A DNA stretch of 64,000 nucleotides from Nocardioides agri (GTDB taxonomy: Bacteria; Actinomycetota; Actinomycetes; Propionibacteriales; Nocardioidaceae): contig NZ_JACEIC010000002.1 in assembly GCF_013778305.1 (NCBI RefSeq), positions 1,367,708 through 1,431,707 of the forward strand, read 5' to 3'. The position numbers and the translations under genes were made by a program. The notes below the pieces were generated by a model, which was not told where the DNA came from, ran no database searches, and saw nothing but the letters and a program-made list of their open reading frames with translations. This document shows positions 19,033 through 26,855 of the stretch, one piece after another. Numbering within the stretch: position 1 is the first letter of the stretch; each line of letters begins with the position of its first letter.

Positions 19033-20898
19033 GTGACCGACTCCGCACGCCGCCGTCCCCTCACGAGCCGGCGCAGCGCGGCCGTCGCCGTGCTCGCGAC
19101 TGCCTGCGCGGCGACCGTTCCCCTCGTCGCCCTCGGCCAGGGCGCGGTCGACGCCGATGCACCCGCATTCCAGCGGGTGGACATCGACACCGGGATCGTC
19201 GGCGCCAGCTTCACCACGGTAGGCGAGGTGTTCGACGACGAGCAGGACATCGTGACCAGCGGGTACGGCCTCCTCGACGCGAACGGTCGCCCCGTCGGTG
19301 GCGGGACGCTCCAGGTCTACCGCCCCACCGGGCACCTGGGCAGCTGGACCACGATGCCGGTCTTCGGTGCCGACGCCGGCATCGTCTTCCCGAACGCGAC
19401 CTCGATCGAGGACGTGGACGGCGACGGCGACGGCGACATCATCGTGCCGTCGGGCTACTTCTTCGGCACCGATCCGGCGCCCGGCACGCCCGCCATGCTC
19501 AGCACGACCGGCGCGATCACGTGGTGGGAGAACCGCGGCACCGGGACCCCCTTTGCGAAGCACGTCGTCGTCCAGGGGCAAGCGGGCTCCTACCACGGCG
19601 TGCAGCTCGCCGACCTGGACGGCGACGGCGTCAAGGACCTGATCAGCGTGAGCGAGGAGGCCAAAGCCGCTGGCGAGCTCACGGACGACGAGGTCACGAC
19701 GCAGTTCTTCAAGGGGACAGGCTCCGGCACGTTCGCCGCTCCCGTGACTCTCGCCGCCGGCCTCGGCGGCAGCCAGCCGGTGATCCACGACGTCGACGGG
19801 GACGGCGACCTCGACATCGTGACCTCGCAGTACTTCCGCACGATCAACGACGTGACGACCTCGGCGGCGTACCTCTGGCTCGAGAACAAGCACTCGACCG
19901 GGGCGCTCAGCAGCGCCGACTTCACCCCCCACACGATCGCGAAGACCGCGGACGTCGGCATGGGCTTCCAGATCCGGCCGGTGCCCGGCTTCCGCGAGCC
20001 GGGCAAGGTCAGCTGGATCGGCACCAACCACGTCAACCGGTGCACGTTCAAGATCCTGCTGCCCGCCTTCGCGTGGCCGGAGCAGGTCATCGAGTTCACC
20101 CCCGGTGCCGACCTCACGGCGCCGTGGACCCGCACCACGCTCTCGGACCCGGCGACCGCGCCCGAACCCTGCCCGGCCGACTACAACAACCGCGCCAAGT
20201 ACCTCGAGTGGAGCAACGCGATCACCTCGCGCTACGGCCCCGGCCAGGGCGCGCCCGGCGTGTTCGGGTACGGCGACCTGGACGGCGACCAAGACGTCGA
20301 CCTGGCAGTGTCCGGCGACGGCGACCGTCGACTCTGGTGGGTGGAGAACAGGGGTGGTGCCGGCACCGCCCTGCACCAGCTCACCAACCCCGGCGAGTAC
20401 TTCGGCCAGGCCGGCGGCGCCGCTGTCGTCGACCTGAACGGCAACGGCACGAGCGAGCTGATCTTCAGCTCGTTCGACACCAACACGCTGGCGGTCTGGA
20501 GCCGCGATCCGATCACCTACGCCCCGAAGCCCCCGGCGCCGACGGCCACGCCCACCGTGACGCCGAAGACCATCAAGAGCACCCTGGCTGTCACGCCTGC
20601 CAAGCGCTCGGCCAAGGCCGGGACGAAGGTGACCTTTCAGGTCCGGCTGAAGACAGCTCCGGGTGGCGCCGCCCGCACCGTCTCGGTGGTCTTCGACCCC
20701 ACGACCAAGGGCAGGACGGTCAAGGTCGGCACGGTGAAGCTCAGGCCCGTCGGCTCCGCCGGTGTGCGGCGCGGCCGCGTCACCTTCGTCGTACGGAAGG
20801 CGGGCAAGGTCGTGGTGACCTACGCCGGCTCCACGGTGTCCCCGACGCTGAACGACACCAAGGCCATCGACGCCGCCCGGGTTCTCATCCGCCGCTGA
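19033..20898 (+). CDS. Secreted FG-GAP/VCBS-repeat protein
   Basis: The 621-residue protein has a signal peptide (RRSAAVAVLATACAATVPL) and at least five calcium-binding repeat motifs: DVDGDGDGDIIV, DLDGDGVKDLI, DVDGDGDLDIV, DLDGDQDVDL and DLNGNGTSELIF. These form a seven-blade-type propeller in known families. A Pro/Thr linker (PPAPTATPTVTP) leads to a C-terminal Ig-like domain of about 100 residues ending VLIRR. Function is unknown; adhesion or polymer binding is typical. GTG 19033 has AAGGG upstream; an in-frame GTG at 18997 is the alternative. Confidence 0.8.
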   Translation: MTDSARRRPLTSRRSAAVAVLATACAATVPLVALGQGAVDADAPAFQRVDIDTGIVGASFTTVGEVFDDEQDIVTSGYGLLDANGRPVGGGTLQVYRPTGHLGSWTTMPVFGADAGIVFPNATSIEDVDGDGDGDIIVPSGYFFGTDPAPGTPAMLSTTGAITWWENRGTGTPFAKHVVVQGQAGSYHGVQLADLDGDGVKDLISVSEEAKAAGELTDDEVTTQFFKGTGSGTFAAPVTLAAGLGGSQPVIHDVDGDGDLDIVTSQYFRTINDVTTSAAYLWLENKHSTGALSSADFTPHTIAKTADVGMGFQIRPVPGFREPGKVSWIGTNHVNRCTFKILLPAFAWPEQVIEFTPGADLTAPWTRTTLSDPATAPEPCPADYNNRAKYLEWSNAITSRYGPGQGAPGVFGYGDLDGDQDVDLAVSGDGDRRLWWVENRGGAGTALHQLTNPGEYFGQAGGAAVVDLNGNGTSELIFSSFDTNTLAVWSRDPITYAPKPPAPTATPTVTPKTIKSTLAVTPAKRSAKAGTKVTFQVRLKTAPGGAARTVSVVFDPTTKGRTVKVGTVKLRPVGSAGVRRGRVTFVVRKAGKVVVTYAGSTVSPTLNDTKAIDAARVLIRR

Positions 20899-21334
20899 GG
20901 TAGCGCTGGCCCACCTGCTGCGCGGCCCGGCGACGGGCCGCGTAGCGGGTGCCGAGCACCAGGTGCACGGCGATCCCCACGAACATCAGGATCGTGAGGT
21001 AGGTGTGCATCGGCTCGTTGTGGAGGTTGGTCTGGGAGACCCAGATCAGCACCCCGAGCGCGTAGCCGAAGTAGATGTGGAAGACCTTCAGGGTCCGTCG
21101 CGGGCGAACGAACCCGAAGACGTAGATCGACAGCGCCAGATGCGTGGTGTTGAGCCCGATCACCAGCGCGACCAGGACACCGGCCAGCAGCGACCGATCA
21201 CCGGGCAGGTAGTGCACTGCCGTGGCGGCGACCATCACCGGCAGCAGGACCCAGCCCACGCGGCGGTTGAACGCTCCGGCGCGCTGGCGTCGGCGCAGGG
21301 CCGCGACCGACGGGTGCCGGGCGACGGTGGTCAC
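20885..21334 (-). CDS. Small four-helix membrane protein of unknown function
   Basis: The 149-residue protein has a basic N-terminus and four predicted helices: VGWVLLPVMVAATAVHYL, LLAGVLVALVIGLNTTHLAL, HIYFGYALGVLIWVS and YLTILMFVGIAVHLVLG. Several histidines lie in or near the helices, as in cytochrome-b-like proteins, but haem binding is not shown. It follows the GntR gene by 13 bases. Its 3' end overlaps the convergent VCBS gene by 14 bases. A hairpin with arms GCGGCCCG/CGGGCCGC (20922-20941) lies in this 3' end. Confidence 0.65.
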   Translation of the reverse strand: MTTVARHPSVAALRRRQRAGAFNRRVGWVLLPVMVAATAVHYLPGDRSLLAGVLVALVIGLNTTHLALSIYVFGFVRPRRTLKVFHIYFGYALGVLIWVSQTNLHNEPMHTYLTILMFVGIAVHLVLGTRYAARRRAAQQVGQRYLSGG

Positions 21335-21347
21335 GGCCGGCCCCGAC

Positions 21348-22013
21348 TCAGGACCCGATGGTGTCGTCGCTGAGTGCCTCGACGGCCCGCTCGACCTGGC
21401 GCCAGATGGAGGTGACGGCCGCGACGGCGCTCTCCACGTCGGCGTCCTCGGCCGAGGCGAGGACTGCGGAGTGCAACGAGACCTGGAGCGCGAGGTACTC
21501 GATCGGGTCGAGGAGCCGCACCAGTCGCTGGAGTCGGGGCAGCAGCGCCTGGAAGGCACGGGACAGCTCCACACTGCCGCAGCGGTCGAGCAGCACCTCG
21601 CCATACCTGTCCGCCTCGGCGAAGGCGGTCACGAGGTCGCCGCTGCGGTAGGCGAGGTCGAAGTCGAGCGACACCCGGCGCAGCGTCGCGACGTCGCCCG
21701 GCACCAGGCGCGGCAGCGCCCAGCGGAGCACGTACTCCATGAGCAGGCCGCTGACCCGGAAGACGTCGGCGGCGTCGCGGCGGCTCAGCGGCGCCACCGT
21801 GGCGCCGCGGTTGCGCTGCACCACGACCAGGCCCTCGGACGCGAGCTGGGCGAACGCCTCTCGCAGCGGTGAGTTGGAGACGCCGAACCGCTGCATGACG
21901 ACCTCGGTGCGCAGCGGCTCTCCCGGCGCGAGCCGGCCGCTGACGATGTCGTCGCGCAGAGCGGCGACGACGTTCTCGCGCAGCGCGCCGTGCTCGTGCG
22001 CGATGGTGCTCAT
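21348..22013 (-). CDS. GntR-family (FadR subgroup) transcriptional regulator
   Basis: The 221-residue protein has a winged helix (about 10-75) with IVSGRLAPGEPLRTEVVMQRFGVSNSPLREA split over the classic GntR recognition region, and an all-helical FCD-type ligand domain after residue 90. FCD regulators usually sense small carboxylic or sugar acids. It starts two bases after the aldo/keto reductase stop, so it probably controls that enzyme and itself. The ATG opens MSTIAHEHGALRENV. Confidence 0.9.
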   Translation of the reverse strand: MSTIAHEHGALRENVVAALRDDIVSGRLAPGEPLRTEVVMQRFGVSNSPLREAFAQLASEGLVVVQRNRGATVAPLSRRDAADVFRVSGLLMEYVLRWALPRLVPGDVATLRRVSLDFDLAYRSGDLVTAFAEADRYGEVLLDRCGSVELSRAFQALLPRLQRLVRLLDPIEYLALQVSLHSAVLASAEDADVESAVAAVTSIWRQVERAVEALSDDTIGS

Positions 22014-22015
22014 GC

Positions 22016-23059
22016 CTACTCCTCGGTCTGCTTGGCCCAGAGGTTGATCCCGGCCTCGACTGCATCTTCGTCGATCGCACGCAGCTCTGCGTCGGAAAGC
22101 CGCGGGAACGTGAGGGAGTCGAGGTTGGTGTCGAGCTGCTCGACCGAGCTCGCGCCGATCACCGCGGAGGTGACCCGCGGGTCGCGCAGCGCCCACTGCA
22201 GCGCGAGCTGGGCGAGCTTCTGGCCGCGCGCCTGCGCGATCTCGTTGAGCGCGCGCACGTGCCGGAGCTTCGACTCCTCCAGGTGGTCCTCGCCGATGCT
22301 CGACCCCGACCGCGCCGCGCGCGAGTCGCCGGGCACGCCGTCGAGGTAGCGATCGGTGAGCAGCCCCTGAGCGAGCGGGCTGAACACGATGCAGCCCATG
22401 CCCTGCTGCTCGAGCTCGTCGAGGAGGTCCTCCTCGATCCAGCGGTTGAGCATGGAGTAGGACGGCTGGTGGATGAGCAGCGGGGTGCCCAGGTCGCGGG
22501 CGATCGCCGCCGCCTCGTTGGTCTTCGCGGCGGAGTAGGACGAGATGCCGGCGTACAGCGCCTTGCCCTGCCGAACCGCGTGGTCCAGCGCCATCATCGT
22601 CTCCTCGACCGGGGTGTCGGGGTCGAAGCGGTGGCTGTAGAAGATGTCGACGTAGTCGAGGCCCATCCGTCCCAGCGACTGGTCGAGCGAGGCGAGGACG
22701 TACTTCCGCGAGCCGCCGCCCTGCCCGTAGGGCCCCGGCCACATGTCGTAGCCCGCCTTGGTCGAGATGATCAGCTCGTCCCGGTAGGACGCGAAGTCGT
22801 CGCGCAGGTAGCGCCCGAAGTTCTCCTCGGCCCGGCCGTACGGCGGCCCGTAGTTGTTGGCCAGGTCGAAGTGCGTCACGCCGCGGTCGAACGCCCGCCG
22901 CAGGATCGCCCGCTGGGTCTCCTCCGACCGGTCGGTCCCGAAGTTCTGCCACAGGCCCAGCGAGATCACCGGCAGCTGCAATCCGCTGCGACCCGTGAAG
23001 CGGTACTGCATGCCGGTGGCGGCGGTGTCGTAGCGGTTCTCGGCCGCGTCGTACGTCAT
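22016..23059 (-). CDS. Aldo/keto reductase, YghZ (glyceraldehyde-3-phosphate reductase) type
   Basis: The 347-residue NADPH enzyme shows HFDLANNYGPPYGRAE (catalytic Asp and Tyr), ISTKAGYDMWPGPYG (catalytic Lys), YSHRFDPDTPVEETM and the C-terminal IGASSVEQLD cofactor loop. Those features match the L-glyceraldehyde-3-phosphate reductase / Kv-beta group (AKR14). It likely reduces small aldehydes. GGAGGA is seven bases before the ATG. The upstream 280 bases hold a large hairpin that could act in its leader. Confidence 0.9.
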   Translation of the reverse strand: MTYDAAENRYDTAATGMQYRFTGRSGLQLPVISLGLWQNFGTDRSEETQRAILRRAFDRGVTHFDLANNYGPPYGRAEENFGRYLRDDFASYRDELIISTKAGYDMWPGPYGQGGGSRKYVLASLDQSLGRMGLDYVDIFYSHRFDPDTPVEETMMALDHAVRQGKALYAGISSYSAAKTNEAAAIARDLGTPLLIHQPSYSMLNRWIEEDLLDELEQQGMGCIVFSPLAQGLLTDRYLDGVPGDSRAARSGSSIGEDHLEESKLRHVRALNEIAQARGQKLAQLALQWALRDPRVTSAVIGASSVEQLDTNLDSLTFPRLSDAELRAIDEDAVEAGINLWAKQTEE

Positions 23060-23086
23060 GAGGGGATCCTCCCATCCCGCCGCGGC

Positions 23087-23134
23087 AGCGGTGGTGGAGG
23101 AAGGCGCGCCAGCGCCTGTCTCGAAACCACCGCT
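23087..23134. repeat. Two-tier hairpin upstream of the aldo/keto reductase
   Basis: Outer arms AGCGGTGGT (23087-23095) and ACCACCGCT (23126-23134) pair perfectly. Inside them AGGCGC-gcca-GCGCCT (23102-23117) forms a second perfect stem. If transcribed with the reductase gene it would sit 28 bases before the start. Apart from this and the two sites below, the 23060-23338 gap holds no gene that can be supported. Confidence 0.45.
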
Positions 23135-23262
23135 CCTCTGAGAGCGGCCTGCGGGTTGTCTGGGGTCGCCGCCGCAAGGCAGCAAAGCGGGCCAGGTGGG
23201 GCGGCGGGTTGCGGTCGCCTCCCGGGCTTCCGGCCGCCTCCCTCGCCCTCACAAATTGTTCC

Positions 23263-23277
23263 TGTGGATTGTCCACA
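23263..23277. promoter_or_regulatory. Isolated DnaA-box-like palindrome
   Basis: TGTGGA-ttg-TCCACA is a perfect palindrome, and TTGTCCACA (23269-23277) equals the actinobacterial DnaA-box consensus. It stands alone, so it is not an origin by itself. Confidence 0.35.
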
Positions 23278-23284
23278 TACCGGG

Positions 23285-23329
23285 CAAACACTGGGTCCTG
23301 GGGCCCTGACTGTCGGTGGTCAGTGTTTG
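23285..23329. repeat. Inverted repeat before the HNH pseudogene
   Basis: CAAACACTG (23285-23293) and CAGTGTTTG (23321-23329) are perfect nine-base arms around 27 bases, ending ten bases before the pseudogene's ATG. It may be an operator or the edge of a small inserted unit. Confidence 0.45.
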
Positions 23330-23338
23330 GATTTGTCT

Positions 23339-24536
23339 ATGACAGCGATCGCCACCCCTCACCACCGAGTGTCGGTGGCGACCGCCCGTGTCCACCAGGA
23401 GCTCGACGCCGTGGTCGGGGCGTCGGTGTGGTCGATGGACGCGGCCGAGACCGCCGCGACCCTTGTCGGCTTGGCGCGGGCGAGGGCGAGGCGCACGCCG
23501 ACGACCTCCACGTGGGACAGGACGTCGCCGCATCGTCGGCGGCGAACTGGTTGGCCCACCAGACCAAGCAGACCCGCGCCGAGACCCACCGGACGGTGCG
23601 GCTCGGGCACGACCTCGAGCAGCACCCGCTCACTAGGGACGCGCTAGCTGCCGGCCGGGTCTGTGCCGACCAGGCCCGCGTCATCGTCCAGGCCGTCGAC
23701 CGGCTCCCCGCCGACGTGCAGCCTCGCGCCGAGCAGCACCTGCTGGCCGAAGCCGCCCACCACGACGCCAAGACCCTGCGCATCCTGGGCAAGCGGCTCC
23801 ACGAGGTCATCCACCCCGACGCCGCCGACGCCCACGAAGCCGCCCTGCTGGAACGTGAGGAGGCGGCGGCGATGCAGGCGTGCCGGCTCACCCTGCGCGA
23901 CGACGGCCACGGCACCACCCACCTGCGTGGCCAGATCCCCACGTTCCACGGCGCCGCGCTGCGCAAGATGCTGGCCGCGATCACCGCCCCCAAGCACCAA
24001 CGCGCCGTGTCCGGCGCGGAGCAGCTCCGCGGCCCGACGCGATGGGCCGGGCGCTCTGCACGCTGATCGAGCGCTACCCGGTCACGCAGCTGCCCAAGCT
24101 GGGCGGCCTCACCGCCACCCTGGTCGTCACCATCACCGAAGACTCCCTGATGGGACGGGTCGAGCAGGCCGGTCTCCTCGACACCGGCGACCGCATCTCC
24201 CCCGGCCAGGCGCGGCGACTGCTGTGCGAGGCCGGCGTCATCCCGGTCGTCCTGGGCGGTGACTCGATGCCGATCGACGTGGGCCGGGAGCGGCGCTTCC
24301 ACCCGACGTACCAGCGCATCGCCATCACGGTCCGTGACCAGGGCTGCCGCGCCGAGGGCTGCGACCGCAAGCTCGGCCTCCACACCCACCACGAGACCCG
24401 GTGGGCCGACGGCGGGACCACCACCGTCGATCAAGGCATCAGCCTGTGCCCGTGGCACCACTCCCGCATCCACGACACCGCCTACGAGACCCAGATGCAG
24501 CCCACCGGCAAGGTCGCCTTCCACCGGCGGACGTAG
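23339..24536 (+). pseudogene. DUF222 / HNH endonuclease (13E12-repeat family), frameshifted
   Basis: The family's features appear in three frames in turn. The first frame reads MTAIATPHHRVSV to LARARAR (to about 23487). The second reads HADDLHVGQDVAASSAANW to RAVSGAEQLRGP (to about 24035). The third reads PDAMGRALCTLIERYP to the end and contains the HNH motif around HTHHETRWADGG and CPWHH. Two frame changes, the first with apparent loss of a few codons, leave no full-length product. Relatives are multi-copy in actinobacteria and often linked to mobile or repeat elements. Sequencing error at one site cannot be excluded, but two make decay likely. Confidence 0.85.
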
Positions 24537-24538
24537 AA

Positions 24539-24643
24539 CGGAGATCTTGATCCACCAGGTGCATCAGAATCTCCGCTCAAGCACCTGCGCGCCCGACCGC
24601 AGGTCGGCGTCCTCCCGATAGGCGCCACGGCGCCGAGAGGACG
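24539..24643. terminator. Cluster of three consecutive hairpins
   Basis: Hairpin one: CGGAGAT/ATCTCCG enclosing TGAT-c-CACC-a-GGTG-c-ATCA (24539-24575). Hairpin two: CCGACC-gca-GGTCGG (24593-24607). Hairpin three: CGTCCTC/GAGGACG enclosing GGCGCC-ac-GGCGCC (24608-24643). They fill nearly all of the 123-base gap between two convergent genes. Confidence 0.65.
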
Positions 24644-24659
24644 ACGACATCCAGCGCCG

Positions 24660-25271
24660 CTACTCCGCGACGCCCACCATCCGCAGCGCGAGCAGGCGGT
24701 AGTGCGCGGCCACCTCGTCGGGGGTCCAGCGGCCGCCGTCGCGGTACCAGCGGGCGACGTCGATGCCGAGGGAGAGGATCGCGAGGGCGGTCATCCGGGC
24801 GTCAGGGGTGGCGAAGGCGCCGGCGGCGACGCCCCGATCGATCACGTCGCGCACGACGACGTCGAACTCGTGCCGGACGGCGAGGATCTCGGCGTGGTGC
24901 TCCTCGCTCAGTGCCGCGAGCTCGTAGTTGATCACCCGCGCTCCGGTGTGGGCGACGGCGTGGTCGCGGACGAAGTCCTCGACGAGGTCGCCGAGCTGCT
25001 GCGCGGGGTCGTCGGAGCGGGCCACGGCGGCCCGGATCACCTCGAGCACGCGCTCGTGCCCGAGCCGGGAGAGCTCGAAGAGCAGCTCCTCCTTGGACCG
25101 GTGGTGCACGTAGAGCGCGGCCGGGCTCATCCCCGCGGCGGTCGAGATGTCGCGGGTCGTGGTGCCGTGGAAGCCGCGGGACGCGAACGCCTCGAGCGCC
25201 GCTTGGCCGAGCCGAGTACGGGCATCGGGCTCGAGGACCGGCTCGGGGGTGGACGCACTCACGAGACGCAT
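24660..25271 (-). CDS. TetR-family transcriptional regulator of the catabolic operon
   Basis: The 203-residue protein has an N-terminal helix-turn-helix (about 20-65): ALEAFASRGFHGTTTRDIS, then AAGMSPAALYVHHRSKEEL, the TetR recognition helix. The ligand domain resembles acyl-CoA-responsive regulators near fadE genes (compare KstR2 in steroid-degrading actinobacteria). It diverges from the SDR/acyl-CoA-dehydrogenase operon with a palindrome at its own 5' edge, so it probably represses both. ATG 25271 is chosen; downstream starts would cut the first helix. Confidence 0.88.
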   Translation of the reverse strand: MRLVSASTPEPVLEPDARTRLGQAALEAFASRGFHGTTTRDISTAAGMSPAALYVHHRSKEELLFELSRLGHERVLEVIRAAVARSDDPAQQLGDLVEDFVRDHAVAHTGARVINYELAALSEEHHAEILAVRHEFDVVVRDVIDRGVAAGAFATPDARMTALAILSLGIDVARWYRDGGRWTPDEVAAHYRLLALRMVGVAE

Positions 25272-25273
25272 GG

Positions 25274-25287
25274 TAAGCAAGCGCTTA
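25274..25287. promoter_or_regulatory. Candidate TetR operator
   Basis: TAAGC-aagc-GCTTA lies two bases before the tetR start and 27 bases before the operon's first gene. The sequence AAGCAAGCGCTTAG resembles operators of TetR regulators of acyl-CoA metabolism. Only five bases per arm are exact. Confidence 0.45.
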
Positions 25288-25314
25288 GTCAGACCACAAG
25301 CACCAGGAGGAAGC

Positions 25315-26067
25315 GTGCAGGGACTCGCCGGCAAGGTGGCACTCGTGACGGGCGCGAGCCGTGGCATCGGGCTGGGCATCGCCCAGCGGCTCGTCGACGA
25401 GGGCGCCAAGGTCTGCCTGACCGCGCGGAAGCCGGAGGCGCTGGAGGAGGCGGTCGCCACCCTCGGCGGCCCCGACCACGCGATCGCCGTCGCGGGCAAG
25501 GCCGACGACCCGGAGCACCGCACGGACGCCGTACGCCGCACGATCGACGCGTTCGGCAGCCTCGACCTGCTCGTCAACAACGCCGGCATCAACCCGGTCC
25601 TCTCGATGCTCGTCGACATCGACCTCGGCGCCGCGCGCAAGATCGTCGAGGTCAACGCGCTCGGCGCCCTGGCCTGGGTGCAGGAGGCGCACCGCGCGTG
25701 GATGGGCGAGCACGGCGGCGCCGTCGTCAACATCTCGTCGGTCTCGGGCGTGAAGCCCGCCCCCGGCATCGCGATGTACGGCGCGTCCAAGGCGATGCTG
25801 ATCAGCCTCACCGAGTCGCTCGCCGTCGAGCTCGGCCCGACGGTCCGGGTCAACGCGGTCGCTCCGGCGATCGTGAAGACCCAGTTCGCCGGCCCCCTCT
25901 TCGAGGGACGCGAGCAGGAGGTCGCGGACAGCTACCCGCTCAAGCGGCTCGGTGTCGTCGAGGACGTCGCCGGCGCGGTCGCCTACCTGCTCTCCGACGA
26001 CGCTTCCTGGGTGACGGGCCAGACGATCACGCTCGACGGCGGCGTCACGCTGGCCGGCGGCCACTGA
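25315..26067 (+). CDS. SDR-family oxidoreductase (first gene of catabolic operon)
   Basis: The 250-residue classical SDR has TGASRGIG (12-19) for NAD(P), NNAGIN, the catalytic YGASK and a C-terminal TGQTITLDGGVTLAGGH. The Asp-poor, Arg-containing LTARKPEAL region after strand 2 suggests NADPH or mixed preference. It resembles 3-oxoacyl-reductase-like proteins. AGGAGGA precedes the GTG start. It opens an operon of eight tightly packed genes, so it likely reduces or oxidises a hydroxyacyl-CoA intermediate of that route. Confidence 0.88.
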   Translation: MQGLAGKVALVTGASRGIGLGIAQRLVDEGAKVCLTARKPEALEEAVATLGGPDHAIAVAGKADDPEHRTDAVRRTIDAFGSLDLLVNNAGINPVLSMLVDIDLGAARKIVEVNALGALAWVQEAHRAWMGEHGGAVVNISSVSGVKPAPGIAMYGASKAMLISLTESLAVELGPTVRVNAVAPAIVKTQFAGPLFEGREQEVADSYPLKRLGVVEDVAGAVAYLLSDDASWVTGQTITLDGGVTLAGGH

Positions 26068-26855
26068 TGGGAGCGCTCCACGACCAGGGCGTCATCGTCA
26101 CCGGCGCCGGCCGCGGGATCGGCCGCGCGCTGGCGACCAGGGCGGCCCGGGAGGGCGCCCGCGTGGTCGTCAACGACCTGAACGCCGACAACGCCGCTGC
26201 CGTCGCCGCCGAGATCGGTGGCACTGCGATCGCCGGCGACGTCACCGCACCGGAGGTGCTGATCGACGCGGCCACCGAGGCTCTCGGCCGGGTGGACGTC
26301 TTCTTCGCCAACGCCGGCATCGATGGTGCCGGTGGTCACGACAGCCTCCAGACCCCTGACGACGTCTGGGACCGGGTAGTCAACGTCAACGTGATGGCCC
26401 ACGTCCGCGCCGCCCGCGCCCTCGTGCCCCGCTGGCTCGAGGACGGCCGGGGCGGCCGGTTCGTCGTCACCGCCTCGGCCGCGGGCCTGCTGACGATGAT
26501 CGGCAGCGCGCCGTACTCGGTCACCAAGCACGCCGCAGTCGGCTTCGCCGAGTGGCTCTCGGTCACGTACGGCGCGCGCGGGATCGACGTGCACGCGATC
26601 TGCCCGCAGGGCGTGAAGACCCAGATGCTCGAGGACGCGGGACCCTTGCAGGCGCTGCTCTCCCGCGACTCCGCGCTCGAGCCCGAGCAGGTCGCCGACG
26701 CCGCGTTCGCCGCGATCGAGGAGGGCCGGTTCCTGGTGCTGCCCCACGCCGAGGTCGCGGGCTACTACGCCGCGCGCGCCACCGACACCGAGCGGTGGCT
26801 GGCCGGCATGCGCCGGCTGCAGCAGAAGGTCGACGAGGCAGGGGCGCTGGGATGA
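26067..26855 (+). CDS. SDR-family oxidoreductase (second gene of catabolic operon)
   Basis: The 262-residue SDR has TGAGRGIG (12-19), VNDLNADNA after strand 2 (Asp suggests NAD preference), NAGIDGAGG and catalytic YSVTK. It lacks the usual C-terminal GG tail and instead extends with WLAGMRRLQQKVDEAG, a tail common in SDRs next to APH/acyl-CoA-dehydrogenase pairs. Its ATG overlaps the previous stop by one base and its own stop overlaps the kinase start, so the three are translated in series. Confidence 0.88.
   Translation: MGALHDQGVIVTGAGRGIGRALATRAAREGARVVVNDLNADNAAAVAAEIGGTAIAGDVTAPEVLIDAATEALGRVDVFFANAGIDGAGGHDSLQTPDDVWDRVVNVNVMAHVRAARALVPRWLEDGRGGRFVVTASAAGLLTMIGSAPYSVTKHAAVGFAEWLSVTYGARGIDVHAICPQGVKTQMLEDAGPLQALLSRDSALEPEQVADAAFAAIEEGRFLVLPHAEVAGYYAARATDTERWLAGMRRLQQKVDEAGALG

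Noticed and set aside
23263..23277. Replication origin near the DnaA-box-like site
   Set aside because: Only one box is present, with no AT-rich unwinding region and no dnaA, dnaN or gyr genes nearby.
24702..26855. Single long frame joining the tetR region to the second SDR
   Set aside because: Only the part from 26067 is real; the rest is antisense to tetR and out of frame with the first SDR.
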